DNA of 64,000 nt. It comes from Streptosporangium carneum. Its GTDB lineage: Bacteria; Actinomycetota; Actinomycetes; Streptosporangiales; Streptosporangiaceae. Made by a program: the position numbers and the translations under genes. Below, piece after piece: positions 42,079 to 52,532 of the stretch; position 1 is the first letter of the stretch; the number at the start of each line of letters is the position of its first letter. The notes beneath the pieces were generated by a model. That model had not been told where the DNA came from and searched no databases. It saw only the letters and a list, made by a program, of their open reading frames with translations. The stretch is taken from contig NZ_BSEV01000010.1 of NCBI RefSeq assembly GCF_027922005.1, positions 153,272 through 217,271 of the forward strand, read 5' to 3'.

Positions 42079-43325
42079 TCATTCGTGCCGCAGCGCCTGG
42101 ATGGGCCTGAGCTTGGCCGCCCGGTTCGCCGGATAGCCGCCGAAGAACAGCCCGATGCCCACCGAGACGCCCAGGGCGAGCACGATGGAGGACGGCACGA
42201 GCACGGGTGAGATGCCCGCGATCGTGAACCGGGTGCCGACGAAGGCGATCGCGACCCCTGTCAGCCCGCCCAGCAGGCTCAGCACCGTCGCCTCCAGCAG
42301 GAACTGGCCGAGGATCGCGCTCCTCGGCGCGCCGATGGCCTTCCTGATGCCGATCTCCCTGGTCCGTTCGGTGACGGTGACCAGCATGATGTTGGTGATG
42401 CCGATGCCGCCGACCAGCAGGGAGATCGCGGCGACGGCGCCGAGCAGGGCGGTGAAGACGCCGATGGTCGAGCTGACCGTCTCCTGCAGGGTGGCCTGGT
42501 TCAGGATCCGGTAGTCCGCGGCGCCCGTCGGGGTGATGCCGTGCCGCTGGTTGAGCACCGCCGTCACCTCGGCCTGCGCCGAGGTGGTCGTGTCGGCTCC
42601 CGTCGCCTGCACGACGATCGACCCGAGCGCGCCGAACCCGGTCAGGCTCTGCTGTACGGCGGGCAACGGCACGATGGCCACGTCGTCGGCGTCCTGCCCG
42701 CCGAGGCCGGAGCCCGACTCCTTGAGCACCCCGACCACGGTGAACGGCACCCCGGAGACGCTGACCTGCTCACCGACCGGGTTCGTGGAGCCGAACAACT
42801 CCTCGGCCACCGTCTGCCCGATGACCATGACCTTCCTGGCGGCGAGCACGTCGTCGTTGACGAAGTAGGCGCCGGTTCCGACGGGCTTGTTCGTCGCCTC
42901 GAAGTAACTCGGATACGTGCCGACGAGCTGGGAGATCGTGTGGCTGACGCCGTCGCGCACGGCGGTCGCGGAGGAGGTCGTCACCACCGGGGACACGCTC
43001 TTGGCCGACGGCACCTGTTCGGGGTCGGCGAGCGCCTTCGCGTCCTCCAGGGTGAGCTGCCTGGCCTGGGTGCGCGGCCCCGTGCTCTGCCTGTTCGCGC
43101 CGACCGGCCCGCCGAAGCCCCCTCCGGAGAAGGAGGCGGAGACGGTGAGGGTGTTGGCCCCCAGGCGCTGGATGCTCTGCTGGATGCTCTGTGAGGCGCC
43201 TTCGCCGAAGGCCACCAGCAGGATCACCGCGGCGACCCCGATGAGGATGCCCAACGTGGTCAGGAAGCTGCGCAGCTTGTTGGCGGCCAGCCCGCGCAGC
43301 GCGAAGCGCAGGATCTCCAGCCTGC

Positions 43326-43329
<4 letters not shown>
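42079..43329 (-). CDS. MacB-type ABC transporter permease
   Basis: 416 residues from a GTG overlapping the ATPase stop by 4 bp. Layout: one N-terminal helix (LRSFLTTLGILIGVAAVILL), a large extracytoplasmic domain (about 45-285), then three C-terminal helices with the FtsX-like core (LLVGGIGITNIMLVTVTERT, REIGIRKAIGAPRSAIL). This is a MacB/FtsX permease that couples ATP use to mechanical work or substrate extrusion together with the HlyD-type adaptor of the same operon. Confidence 0.93.
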
Positions 43330-44107
<778 letters not shown>

Positions 44108-44111
<4 letters not shown>

Positions 44112-45298
44112 CGGCCGCCTCCCGCGCCACCGGGGCCGCCCATGCCTCCGCCGCCGCCGACACGCGTGCCGCCGCCGAAGCCGGGGAACCCTCCTGTCTG
44201 CTGGTTGGTTCCGGTGCTCACCGGACGGACGACCTGGTCTCCCTCTGCGAGCCCGGAGGTGATCTCGGTGAGCGCGTCGCCCTTGACCCCCACCTGGACC
44301 TGCGCGGACGTCTGCGCGCCGTTCCGCAGGACGGTCACCGTGCTCCGGCCCCCGGCCGTCGAGACCACGGTCGAGGGGACGGCCAGGACGTTCTCCGCCT
44401 GTCCCACGACGACCTTTACCGTGGCGGTCTGGCCGAGTCTGACCTCGTCGGGAACCTCGGTGAAGGAGATCGTCACCGGATACTGGACCACGTTGTTGCT
44501 GGTCGAGGCGGTCGGCTGGATCTGGGTGACCTTCCCGGACGCGGTGACGCCGGTGAGGGCGTCGAACGTGATCGAGGCCGTCTGACCGATCTTGAGCTTG
44601 GTGATGTCGGACTCGGTGAAGTTCCCGACGAGCTGGAGCCTGCCGATGTCGGCCATCTCGACGAAGCCGCCCGCCGTACCGCCCGAACCTCCTCCGGAGG
44701 AGCCGGAGCCCGCCCCGCCGCCTGCCCCGGATCCGCCCGAGCCTGAGCCGCCCGCCGTGGCGCTCGACGCCCCCGAGGAACTCGAGGAGCCTCCCTCCGT
44801 GCCGTTGACGGCGGTGACCGTGCCGGCGAACGGGGCCTTGATGACGGTGGCCGCCACCTCGCGCCGAGCCTCACGGTAGGCGTTCCTCGCGGTGATGTAC
44901 TGGGCGTAGGCGGCGGCGGTCGAGGTGTCGTCGTCCGCGGTGTCGAGAGCGGCGGCCGCGGCGTCCAGGCTCTCCCTCGCGGAGCTGTCGTCCAGCCGGG
45001 CCAGGAGCTGCCCCTTCTTGACCTTGTCCCCGACCGCGACGTAGACCTTCTCGACGGTGCCGCTCGTCCCGAAGCCGAGCGAGCGCGCCCTGGCGCTCTC
45101 CACAGCCCCGGAGGCGGAAACCGAGGCGACCACCGTGCTCCGGGTCACCGAGACGGTCCGCGTCGCGGCGCCCGCGTCCGCGGCGGAGGGGGTCGCGCCC
45201 CCTCCGAGAGAGGAGTAGGCGATTGCCGCGCCGCCCAGCAACAGGACCCCCAGGGTCCCGTTCACAATCAGCGCTCCGCGCTTGGTCGACAACTTCAC
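44108..45298 (-). CDS. HlyD-family adaptor of the efflux operon
   Basis: 396 residues. One N-terminal membrane anchor (about 9-30), the first lipoyl half (SLGFGTSGTVEKVYVAVGDK), a short helical hairpin, the second half (ATVIKAPFAGTVTAVNGTEG), then a Gly/Ser-rich insert (about 170-212) and the beta-barrel and membrane-proximal domains. The C-terminus is again Gly-rich. It is the first gene of the five-gene operon and its divergent neighbour is a second HlyD protein. Confidence 0.9.
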
Positions 45299-45343
45299 AG
45301 CGCCTGACCCTGGCGTACCAGACTTGGGCTAAACCCAACTCTT

Positions 45344-45370
45344 GCTGAGTGTTTGCTGCAAACGTCTGAG
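45344..45370. promoter_or_regulatory. Response-regulator boxes in the divergent efflux promoter
   Basis: GCTGAG (45344), GCTGCA (45355) and TCTGAG (45365) occur at 11- and 10-bp steps between the two HlyD genes. The region also has small repeats TTGGG-CTAAA-CCCAA and GTTTG-CTG-CAAAC. It probably controls both directions. Confidence 0.45.
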
Positions 45371-45443
45371 AAACTACGACATACAGGAAATCTTCAGGTG
45401 TTTGTGAGCAGGCAGTGAAACGGGCACGCCAATATGGTCGCCC

Positions 45444-47390
45444 ATGAGACCGACCAATCTCCCGAAACCCGTGCGTGTGGGAGGACTCGCCCTGGCCGCC
45501 CTCGTCCTCGTGGGCGCGGGCGTTTTCTACACACTCGACGAAGGCTCGGACCAGGCCCCCGGGGTCGAACTCGTCTCCGCCAGACGCGGAACGGTGACCT
45601 CGGCGGTGTCCGCCGCGGGCAACACCGTGGACGACAGGACCAGGGACCTGGCCTTCGGCGGGGCGGGCACGGTCAGGAAGGTCTACGTCAAGGCCGGGGA
45701 CAAGGTCGACAAGGGAGAGGTGCTCGCCAGCATCGGCTCGGCGCCCGCGCGGGAGCGGTACACCGCGGCCAAGGCGCAGTTCGCGGCGGCGCAGGAGGCG
45801 CTGGACGAGGCCGAGGAGAGGGCGGCGTCCCCCTCGGCTTCTCCCTCCCTGTCCCCGTCTTCCCTGTCCCCGTCGACGGCCCTGTCCCCGTCGGCGGCTC
45901 CGTCGCAGGGGCAGAACGGCGACCGGGGTCAGACGGGCTCCCCGGGGTGCGAGCCCACGGCGTCGCCGACCGCGCCGGTGAGCGCCGCCCCCACTCCCCG
46001 CCCGAGCGGTACGGCCACGCCGTCCGGGCCTCCCGGCCAGGGCCGTACCCCCTCGCCGGCCACGACCCTCGTGCCGGGTGTCACCCCCGTTCCCACCGGA
46101 GTCGCTCCTACCGGGGCCGTTCCCACCGGGGCCGGGCGGCTCGAGGCGGCGGTCCCCGCGGGCGGAGTCGTGCCCGCGGGACATCTCGTCAAGTCGGCGC
46201 CGACTCCCACTCCGGTCCCGTCCTCGGCCTCCGCCCAGACGCCGACGGCCACGGCCGCGACGGGGACGAGGCACGGGACGGACCCCGGCGGAGAGTCGCC
46301 CCGTCCCGCGCCGACGGTCACCGTCACCGTGACGGCCACCGCCACGGTCACCGTCACCGCGACCCCGCCCTCGCCCACGAGGCCCGGCCCCTCGAACGCG
46401 CCGACGGACCAGGGGGCCGAGCCGAGCCGGAGCCCGAAGCCCAGCTCGTCGGCCAGGCCGACCACGACCGGGAAGCCGACCGCGAAGCCCGGCGCCAGCC
46501 AGTCTCCCGGCCCCCGGCCCACCGCATGCCCCGGCCAGGACAACGGACAGGGCAACGGGCAGGGCAACGGGCAGGGCGCCAAGCAGAACAGCGGGCAGAA
46601 CAGCGGGCAGGGCGACGGACAGAACGGTGTGTGGAACACCGGGCAGGGAACCAGGCAGAGCACCGGGCAGCAGCTGGGCGCGAACCGGGGAGCGACCGGG
46701 CAGGACGGCGCGGCGGGAGGCGGACAGGGAACGCTCAGCGTGGAGCAGGCCGAAGCCCGGGTGAAGCGGGCGCAGGCCGACCTCACCGACGCCAGGCAGG
46801 AACTGGCCGGAGTGCGGATCGTCGCCCCCGCCGACGGAACCGTGATGTCCGTGGCGGGCGCCGTCGGCGACAGCGTGGGCACCGGCGCGTTCCTCACCCT
46901 CGGAGACCTCGACGAGCTCCAGGTCGAGGCGCTGTTCACCGAGTCGGACATCGGCAGCCTGAAGCTGGGACAGCGGGCCACGATCACCCTGGCCACCCGG
47001 GAGGGGCAGAAGTACACCGGCACGGTCACCCGCATCGCTCCCACCGCGACGAACAGCGGCCAGCTGGTGAGGTACGGAGTGACGATCGCGTTCGACAGGA
47101 CGCCGGGCGACCTCATGGTCGGCCAGACCGCCACGGTCACCGTGACCGTGGCCGAGACCGCAGAGGCCCTCTACCTCCCGGTGCAGGCCGTGCGGACCAA
47201 GGACGGCGTCTCCCGGATCACCGTGCAGAACGGCGGCGAGCGCGTGGTGACGACGGGGGTGCGCGGCGACCGGTACGTCGAGATCACCTCCGGGCTCGCG
47301 GAGAACGACCGGGTCGTGCTTCCCAACGGGGCCACGGCCGGAGGATTCCCCGACAGCAGCTGGCCGGGAGGCGTCTCAGAAACCCCGTGA
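45444..47390 (+). CDS. HlyD-family adaptor with a ~300-residue low-complexity insert
   Basis: 648 residues, far longer than the usual 350-400. Membrane anchor about 9-30; first lipoyl half LAFGGAGTVRKVYVKAGDKV; start of the helical hairpin to about residue 130 (FAAAQEALDEAEER). Then about 300 residues of Pro/Ser/Thr-rich, TVTVTVTA- and GQGNGQGN-type repeats replace the tip of the hairpin. The second helix (LSVEQAEARVKRAQADLTDA, about 432) and the rest of the adaptor follow normally (RIVAPADGTVMSVAG, SDIGSLKLGQRATITL). The insert could span the thick cell wall. Divergent from the efflux operon. Confidence 0.88.
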   Translation: MRPTNLPKPVRVGGLALAALVLVGAGVFYTLDEGSDQAPGVELVSARRGTVTSAVSAAGNTVDDRTRDLAFGGAGTVRKVYVKAGDKVDKGEVLASIGSAPARERYTAAKAQFAAAQEALDEAEERAASPSASPSLSPSSLSPSTALSPSAAPSQGQNGDRGQTGSPGCEPTASPTAPVSAAPTPRPSGTATPSGPPGQGRTPSPATTLVPGVTPVPTGVAPTGAVPTGAGRLEAAVPAGGVVPAGHLVKSAPTPTPVPSSASAQTPTATAATGTRHGTDPGGESPRPAPTVTVTVTATATVTVTATPPSPTRPGPSNAPTDQGAEPSRSPKPSSSARPTTTGKPTAKPGASQSPGPRPTACPGQDNGQGNGQGNGQGAKQNSGQNSGQGDGQNGVWNTGQGTRQSTGQQLGANRGATGQDGAAGGGQGTLSVEQAEARVKRAQADLTDARQELAGVRIVAPADGTVMSVAGAVGDSVGTGAFLTLGDLDELQVEALFTESDIGSLKLGQRATITLATREGQKYTGTVTRIAPTATNSGQLVRYGVTIAFDRTPGDLMVGQTATVTVTVAETAEALYLPVQAVRTKDGVSRITVQNGGERVVTTGVRGDRYVEITSGLAENDRVVLPNGATAGGFPDSSWPGGVSETP

Positions 47391-47394
47391 CCCG

Positions 47395-47414
47395 GGGGCC
47401 CACCCGGGCCCCCG
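47395..47414 (+). terminator. Terminator of the long HlyD gene
   Basis: GGGGGCCC-ACCC-GGGCCCCC, perfect 8-bp arms, starting 4 bases after the stop. Confidence 0.7.
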
Positions 47415-47546
47415 CCGTACATCCGCGCCGGTCAGGCCCGCGTCACCTCTCGCCGCACCGGCGCCGGATGGGAAAGCCCCGACAGGTCCGGTGAGAGGCC
47501 CCGGTGGCCGATACGGGAGAACGGAACCACGGCGCACCCACCTGCG

Positions 47547-47692
47547 ACCACCCGAACAAGACCAGCCCACGCACACCGAAACCCCAACCGACAACGCGAA
47601 CCCGCGACCCACACCAACAACCACCCGAACAAGACCAGCGCACACACACCGAAACCCCAACCGACAACGCGAACCCGCGACCCACACCAACG
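47547..47692. repeat. Two copies of a 73-bp repeat in a gene-free region
   Basis: ACCACCCGAACAAGACCAGC occurs at 47547 and 47620, and CACCGAAACCCCAACCGACA repeats in the same register (73 bp). The unit is C/A-rich on this strand. The surrounding 630 bp (47391-48024) contain no convincing gene; another loose repeat (CGACCGTCSG followed by GAGAGCACGGC) lies at 47690-47800. Confidence 0.8.
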
Positions 47693-48024
47693 ACCGTCGG
47701 AACGAGAGCACGGCATGCGCACCGGACTCTCGAACGACAGGGCGAAGCTGCGGCACGCGCACCGACCGTCCGATCAGGCCGACGAGAGCACGGCGTGTGG
47801 CGTGCGCATATCGGCAAGCACTGTGCAGGAACCGGCAACGACTTTCCCACCGCTGCCTGACACGCTTACGGAGCAGGCGAACCGAGGGCCGACGCTCTCC
47901 GGGAAATCGTCGGCGTGACAGCGGCCGAGGATGTGCGTGCCGCTCCGGAAATCCCTTTCCGCGTCTCCGGAGCGGCACGGACGAAGGCCGCGAAGAACGT
48001 CTTCTCCAACGAAAGGACAGGACA

Positions 48025-48174
48025 TTGCGCGTGCTCAAGCTCGCCGCGGTCGGCGTCGTCGCCATGGGGGCCGTGTTCTTCAGCGGTGCCATCGCCCATG
48101 CCGACCTGACCCTGGACGGAAACGGCGTGCCGCCGGTCGCGGCGCACACCGACAGCTGGAACTTCCCCAAGTGA
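48025..48174 (+). CDS. 49-residue secreted peptide
   Basis: TTG start with GAAAGGA eight bases upstream. The product begins MRVLKLAAVGVVAMGAVFFS, has a signal-peptide cleavage site at AIAHAD, and a mature peptide of about 24 residues (DLTLDGNGVPPVAAHTDSW, then NFPK). A strong terminator lies 165 bp downstream. The clean signal peptide, ribosome site and stop make it a likely real gene. The function is unknown; a surface or signalling peptide is possible. Confidence 0.65.
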   Translation: MRVLKLAAVGVVAMGAVFFSGAIAHADLTLDGNGVPPVAAHTDSWNFPK

Positions 48175-48339
48175 CGGCTCTCCGCAGTCCTCTGTAGGCG
48201 TCAACCGTCGCGGCAGGCGGAAAGCGGGTGAGACCCCGACGTCCGCTCTTCGTGCCTGAACGGGGGCAAGCCGGAGCGGACGTCGGCAGGAGTCCGAACG
48301 GACGTCGGTAGAAGTCCGAGCGGACCCCGGGAGAGACGT

Positions 48340-48373
48340 CAGGCCGCGACATCAACCGGGGTGTCGCGGCCTG
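48340..48373. terminator. Strong hairpin downstream of the peptide gene
   Basis: CAGGCCGCGACA / TGTCGCGGCCTG, perfect 12-bp arms and a 10-nt loop. Confidence 0.65.
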
Positions 48374-48478
48374 GCCCTCTGCCCGGAGCAGCCGGATCCG
48401 GAGAGTGGACCGTCCGGACCCGGCAGCGGACCGTCCGGATCCTCGGGGGCTGGATCCGGACGGATCCGGAAGATGGAT

Positions 48479-48651
48479 CCGGCTGGACACAGGGGCAGAT
48501 CAGTCAGACTCGGGGGATGGGGCCGGCTGGACACCGGGCGGAACAGTCAGACCCGGGAGACAGAACCAGCTGAGCATGGGGCGGGACAGCCAGACTCGGG
48601 GGATGGGTCCGGCTGGACACGGGGGCGGAAGAGTCGGGCCGGAAGGAGCCG
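48479..48651. repeat. Four imperfect copies of a 43-44-bp repeat
   Basis: Copies begin near 48479, 48523, 48566 and 48609 (CCGGCTGGACAC or CCAGCTGAGCAT, then CAGTCAGACTCGGGGGA-type text). A weaker fifth begins at 48663 and runs up to the 3' end of the histidine-kinase gene. Not coding on either strand as far as I can tell. Confidence 0.8.
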
Positions 48652-48705
48652 GAAGGACGAGTCTGGCTGGAGTTGGAGGACGGGACCAGCCGGGGTCGGG
48701 GTGGA

Positions 48706-50091
48706 TCAGTTGGAGTCGGGGGCGAGGGGGAGCATGACGCGGAACGTCGAGCCCTTGCCCAGGTCCGACTCGACGGCGACGGCGCCGCCGTGGGCCTCGA
48801 CCATGGCGGCCACGATGGCCAGGCCCAGACCGCTGCCGCCGTCCTCGGGCGTGCGACGGCCCCGGGAGGAGTCGACGCGGTAGAACCGCTCGAAGACACG
48901 CTCGCACTGCTCCGCGCTGAGTCCCGGGCCCTCGTCGGCCACCTCGACGACGGCCATGCCGTCCTGGGCCGAGAGCGTCATCCGCACGGGCGTGCCGTCC
49001 GGGGTGTGGGTGAGCGCGTTGGTCATCAGGTTGCCCACGACCTGGCGAAGCCGTACCTCGTCGCCGCAGACGATGAGGGCGGCACCGTCGACGGAGAGCG
49101 TGACCTCGCGGGCGGGGGCGAGGATGCGGGCGTCGTGGACGGCGTCGGCGGCGATGGCGAGCAGGTCGACCGGGCGCATGGCCATCGGCCGCTGCTGGTC
49201 CATCCGGGCGAGCATCAGCAGGTCGTCGACCAGCAGACCCATCCGGACCGCCTCCGACTCCACCCTGCGCATCAGCGGCGCGGGGTCGACGTCGGGCGCC
49301 TGGCGGTAGAACTCGGCGAAGCCCCTGATCGAGGTCAGCGGCGTGCGGAGCTCGTGGGAGGCGTCGGCGACGAACCTGCGCATGCGCTCCTCGGAACGGC
49401 GGGCCGAGACCTCCGACTCCGACCTGGCCTGGAAGGCGGCCTCGATCTGGGTGAGCATGCTGTTCAGCGACTGGCCGAGTCTGCCGACCTCGGTGGCCGG
49501 GTTGGCGTCGGGGACGCGGCGGCTCAGGTCTCCGGCGGCGATGGCCTGGGCGGTGCGCTCGATCGCCTCGAGCGGACGCATGCTCCGCCTTATGATCACC
49601 ACGCCCACCCCGGCGAGCACCAGCATGAGCCCGCCTCCGCCGAGCAGCTCGACCAGCGCGAGCTGGCCGACGATCTGCCGGACCTCCGCCATGTCCACGG
49701 CCAGCACGAGGCTTCCGCCGTTCTCCAGGGGGATGCGGTGGACCCGCCACTCGCCGCTCTCGAACGGGTATCTCCCCTGTCCGGGGGGAACGCTGGGCCC
49801 CGGCCTGCCCTCGACGTCGGTGCCGACGAGCAGGAGGGTGGTCGCGCCCTGCGCGTCGCGGACCTCGATCCTGGTGTCCGCGGGAACCGGCCTGCCGACC
49901 AGTGAGGCGGGGCCGCGGTGCAGGCGGCGCATCACGCTTTCCGCGGTTATGCGCCCCTGGCTGTCGGCCCGGTCGATCAGGTAACCCCGCATGATCGAGA
50001 CACTGCCGATGCCGATGAGGGCGAGCGCGATGGTCAGCAGGATCAGGACGACCGCGATCAGTTTCACCCTGAGCGGGGTGCCCCCGCCCAT
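48706..50091 (-). CDS. EnvZ/OmpR-type sensor histidine kinase
   Basis: 461 residues. Membrane helix 1 (about 10-34), an extracytoplasmic sensor of about 105 residues, helix 2 (143-167), HAMP (168-220), HisKA with His246 in ADASHELRTPL, and HATPase with N-box NLMTNALTHTPDG, G1 VADEGPGLS and G2 GGSGLGLAIVAAM. The ATG overlaps the response-regulator stop (TGATG). It forms a two-component system with the regulator translated just before it. Confidence 0.94.
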   Translation of the reverse strand: MGGGTPLRVKLIAVVLILLTIALALIGIGSVSIMRGYLIDRADSQGRITAESVMRRLHRGPASLVGRPVPADTRIEVRDAQGATTLLLVGTDVEGRPGPSVPPGQGRYPFESGEWRVHRIPLENGGSLVLAVDMAEVRQIVGQLALVELLGGGGLMLVLAGVGVVIIRRSMRPLEAIERTAQAIAAGDLSRRVPDANPATEVGRLGQSLNSMLTQIEAAFQARSESEVSARRSEERMRRFVADASHELRTPLTSIRGFAEFYRQAPDVDPAPLMRRVESEAVRMGLLVDDLLMLARMDQQRPMAMRPVDLLAIAADAVHDARILAPAREVTLSVDGAALIVCGDEVRLRQVVGNLMTNALTHTPDGTPVRMTLSAQDGMAVVEVADEGPGLSAEQCERVFERFYRVDSSRGRRTPEDGGSGLGLAIVAAMVEAHGGAVAVESDLGKGSTFRVMLPLAPDSN

Positions 50092-50822
50092 CACTGTCCC
50101 GGTGGGAGGCGTAGCACGTAGCCGACTCCGCGCAGGGTGTGGATCAGCCGGGGATCGACGTTGTCGATCTTCCGTCGCAGCACCGAGACGTAGGACTCCA
50201 CGATCCCCACGTCGCCCCGGAAGTCGTAGTCCCATACGTGATCAAGTATCTGGGCTTTGGACAGCACCCGTCCCGCGTTCGCCATGAAGTAGCGCAGGAG
50301 CTTGAACTCCGTCGGCGACAGCGCCACCGCCCTGCCCCCGCGCCACACCTCGTGGCTCTCCTCGTCGAGCTCTATGTCGGCGAAGGTGAGCCGGGGCGGC
50401 CTGGTGAACAGCTCCCCCGCCCCGGTACGGCGCAGCACCGCCCTGATCCGGGCCACGACCTCCTCCAGGCTGAACGGCTTGGTCACGTAGTCGTCCCCGC
50501 CTGCCGTCAGCCCCCGGATCTTGTCCTCGGTGGCGTCACGCGCGGTCAGGAAGACCACGGGAGTGTCGGTGCCGCCGCCTCGCAGGCGTCGCACGACGTC
50601 GAAACCGTCCATGTCCGGCAGCATGACGTCGAGCACGATGAGGTCGGGGCGGTAGCGCTGGACCGCGGCGACGGCGTCCGTTCCGTTGCCCGCCGTGTTC
50701 ACCCCGAACCCCGCGAACCGCAGGCTCGCGGCCAGCAGTTCGAGGATGTTGGGCTCGTCCTCGACGATCAGCAGGCGGGCTTCGGGTGAGTCGGTCACGG
50801 ATTTATCTTCACTTGCCCACAT
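50091..50822 (-). CDS. OmpR-family response regulator
   Basis: 243 residues from ATG 50822; a GTG at 50798 is an alternative. Receiver with VEDE acidic residues, phospho-Asp65 (LIVLDVMLPD) and KPF lysine in DDYVTKPF. Winged helix with LSPTEFKLLRYF and HTLRGVGYVLRLP. It begins 10 bp after lhgO on the same strand, so it may be partly read through from lhgO. Its sequence is closely related to the kinase-less regulator at 40.7 kb. Confidence 0.93.
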   Translation of the reverse strand: MWASEDKSVTDSPEARLLIVEDEPNILELLAASLRFAGFGVNTAGNGTDAVAAVQRYRPDLIVLDVMLPDMDGFDVVRRLRGGGTDTPVVFLTARDATEDKIRGLTAGGDDYVTKPFSLEEVVARIRAVLRRTGAGELFTRPPRLTFADIELDEESHEVWRGGRAVALSPTEFKLLRYFMANAGRVLSKAQILDHVWDYDFRGDVGIVESYVSVLRRKIDNVDPRLIHTLRGVGYVLRLPPGQ

Positions 50823-50832
50823 GAAAAAGCTG

Positions 50833-52023
50833 TTAACGGGTCAGCACTGAGGTTAGCCCTACGATATGCCTGGCTATCGCCAGACTGGACGTCGCCGCCG
50901 GCGACGGGGCGTTTCTCACCAGCACCACCCGGCCGTGCACGTCGATCGCGAAGTCGTCCAACATGCTCCCGTCGCCCGCCACCGCCTGGGCCCTGACACC
51001 ACCCGTCGTCCTGACCAGATCCGCCCTGGTGAGCTCGGGTACGTAGCGGCGCGCGGCCGCCAGGAAGGACCCCTTGGCCATCGAACCGAGCACCTCCCGC
51101 ACCCCGGTCCGCCAGTGCTTGGCGGCCAGCCGTCTGGTCCCCTTCCAGGCCAGGATCCTCCGCAGGTCGGTGAGATCGATGTCACTCCAGGAGTAGCCCT
51201 CAAGCGCCAGGGCCATGACCGCGTTCGGGCCGACGAGCACCTCGCCGTCGATCCTGCGGGTCAGGTGCACGCCGAGGAAGGGGTAGCGGGGGTCGGGAAC
51301 CGGATAGATCAGTCCTCTGACCAGGTCCTTCGACGCGCCGGCCAGCGCGTAGTACTCACCGCGGAAGGGGACGATCCGCACGTCGCCCACGGCTCCCGCC
51401 ATCCGGGCGACGGTGTCGGTGCCGAGCCCCGCGCAGACGATCAGCCGGTCGAAGGCGAGCCTGCGCCGCCCCGCCAGCACCTCGACGCCGCTCGCGGTCT
51501 CCCGCAGCGCGCGGACCGGATGCGACAGCAGCACCGAGCCGCCCGTCTCCGTCACGTCCTGGGCCAGGCGGCGGGCGACGGCGGGGAAGTCGGCGATCGC
51601 GGTGTGCGGGGAGTGCACCGCGGCCACCCCGACGGTGTGCGGCTCGACCTCGCGCAGCCCGAGGGCGTCCAGCTCGGCGATTCCGGGAACCCCGTTGGCC
51701 CGGGCTCGTTCCGCGATCGCGCGTAGTCCGGGCCGCTCGGCCGCGGTCGAGGCGACGACGAGCTTGCCGACCTCGTCGTAGGGAATGCGGTGCTCGGCGC
51801 AGTACTGCCTGAGCAGGGCGACTCCCTCCCTGCAGAGCCTCGCCTTGAGCGAACCCGGCTGGTAGTAGATCCCCGCGTGGACGACTCCGCTGTTGTGCCC
51901 GGTCTGGTGGGCTCCGACGTGATCCTCCTTGTCGAGGACGGTCACCGTGGCCTCGCAGCTCCGCGCCACCTCCCTGGCGACGGCGAGACCCACGATCCCC
52001 GCACCGACGACCCCGACGTTCAC
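50833..52023 (-). CDS. lhgO: L-2-hydroxyglutarate oxidase
   Basis: 396 residues, FAD-dependent DAO-family oxidoreductase. FAD loop GVVGAGIVGLAVAREV at the N-terminus, then the family signature GHNSGVVHAGIYYQPGSLKA, and GVHLTRRIDGEVLVGPNAV in the substrate domain. It oxidises L-2-hydroxyglutarate to 2-oxoglutarate at the membrane, a metabolite-repair reaction. Length and motifs are full. Transcribed toward the two-component genes. Confidence 0.93.
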   Translation of the reverse strand: MNVGVVGAGIVGLAVAREVARSCEATVTVLDKEDHVGAHQTGHNSGVVHAGIYYQPGSLKARLCREGVALLRQYCAEHRIPYDEVGKLVVASTAAERPGLRAIAERARANGVPGIAELDALGLREVEPHTVGVAAVHSPHTAIADFPAVARRLAQDVTETGGSVLLSHPVRALRETASGVEVLAGRRRLAFDRLIVCAGLGTDTVARMAGAVGDVRIVPFRGEYYALAGASKDLVRGLIYPVPDPRYPFLGVHLTRRIDGEVLVGPNAVMALALEGYSWSDIDLTDLRRILAWKGTRRLAAKHWRTGVREVLGSMAKGSFLAAARRYVPELTRADLVRTTGGVRAQAVAGDGSMLDDFAIDVHGRVVLVRNAPSPAATSSLAIARHIVGLTSVLTR

Positions 52024-52080
52024 GTCCCTACCTCCCCGATCGCCGACAAGCCGACCACCAGCGCCCCCGCCTTCCCCTGT

Positions 52081-52122
52081 TCCTCACACAGAGCTCCTCA
52101 CACAGAGCTCCTCATACGGAGC
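52081..52122. repeat. Three tandem 14-bp units
   Basis: TCCTCACACAGAGC twice, then TCCTCATACGGAGC, in the upstream region of lhgO. Confidence 0.85.
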
Positions 52123-52532
52123 TCCTCCCGCGAAGCCGACGAGGCCGCGTGGTCCGGGCCGCCGGAACGCACATGCTCGAAAGCTAGCGTCAACTCTCTC
52201 CAAAGGAGAAGGGGCTTGTACCGCCTTGTTGGGGATCGTAACCGTGCGACCGTTCCGTCCTGCCCTGATCGCGAAATCCGGGTGTCCGGCAATGCCGTAC
52301 GGCCTGAGCCTCCCCCGGATCCCCACAACGGCGCGGCCCCGCTTCGAAAAGCCCGTCACCCGCGGAAGCCCTCCCGAACCGCGTCGCCGTGCGCCCGCTC
52401 CAAAAAACTCGTAATCGGACGCCCGGCCTCACATATCGATGTAGCATTTCCGCAGTTCAGCGCATGAATCAATCCCCCCGGCCATGCCCTGAAATCGTCA
52501 TTTACGGCATGTCCGTTCATCGGGGGAATTAA
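52123..52532. other. Gene-free stretch between lhgO and a secreted-protein gene
   Basis: About 410 bp. ATCCGGG (52276-52282) and CCCGGAT (52314-52320) enclose an inner GGC-AAT-GCC hairpin and could form a small folded RNA, but no known riboswitch pattern is apparent. The last 100 bases are AT-richer and end with GGGGGAATTAA before the next ATG, so the promoter is probably there. Confidence 0.4.

Noticed and set aside
47432-48170. Overlapping minus-strand frames with repeated Gly/Val/Cys peptides in the 73-bp repeat zone
   Set aside because: They arise from the DNA repeat, have no start signal and no conserved protein features.
52276-52320. Folded element ATCCGGG...CCCGGAT upstream of a secreted-protein gene as a riboswitch
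   Set aside because: No match to the c-di-GMP, c-di-AMP or cobalamin consensus I know; too short and unsupported.
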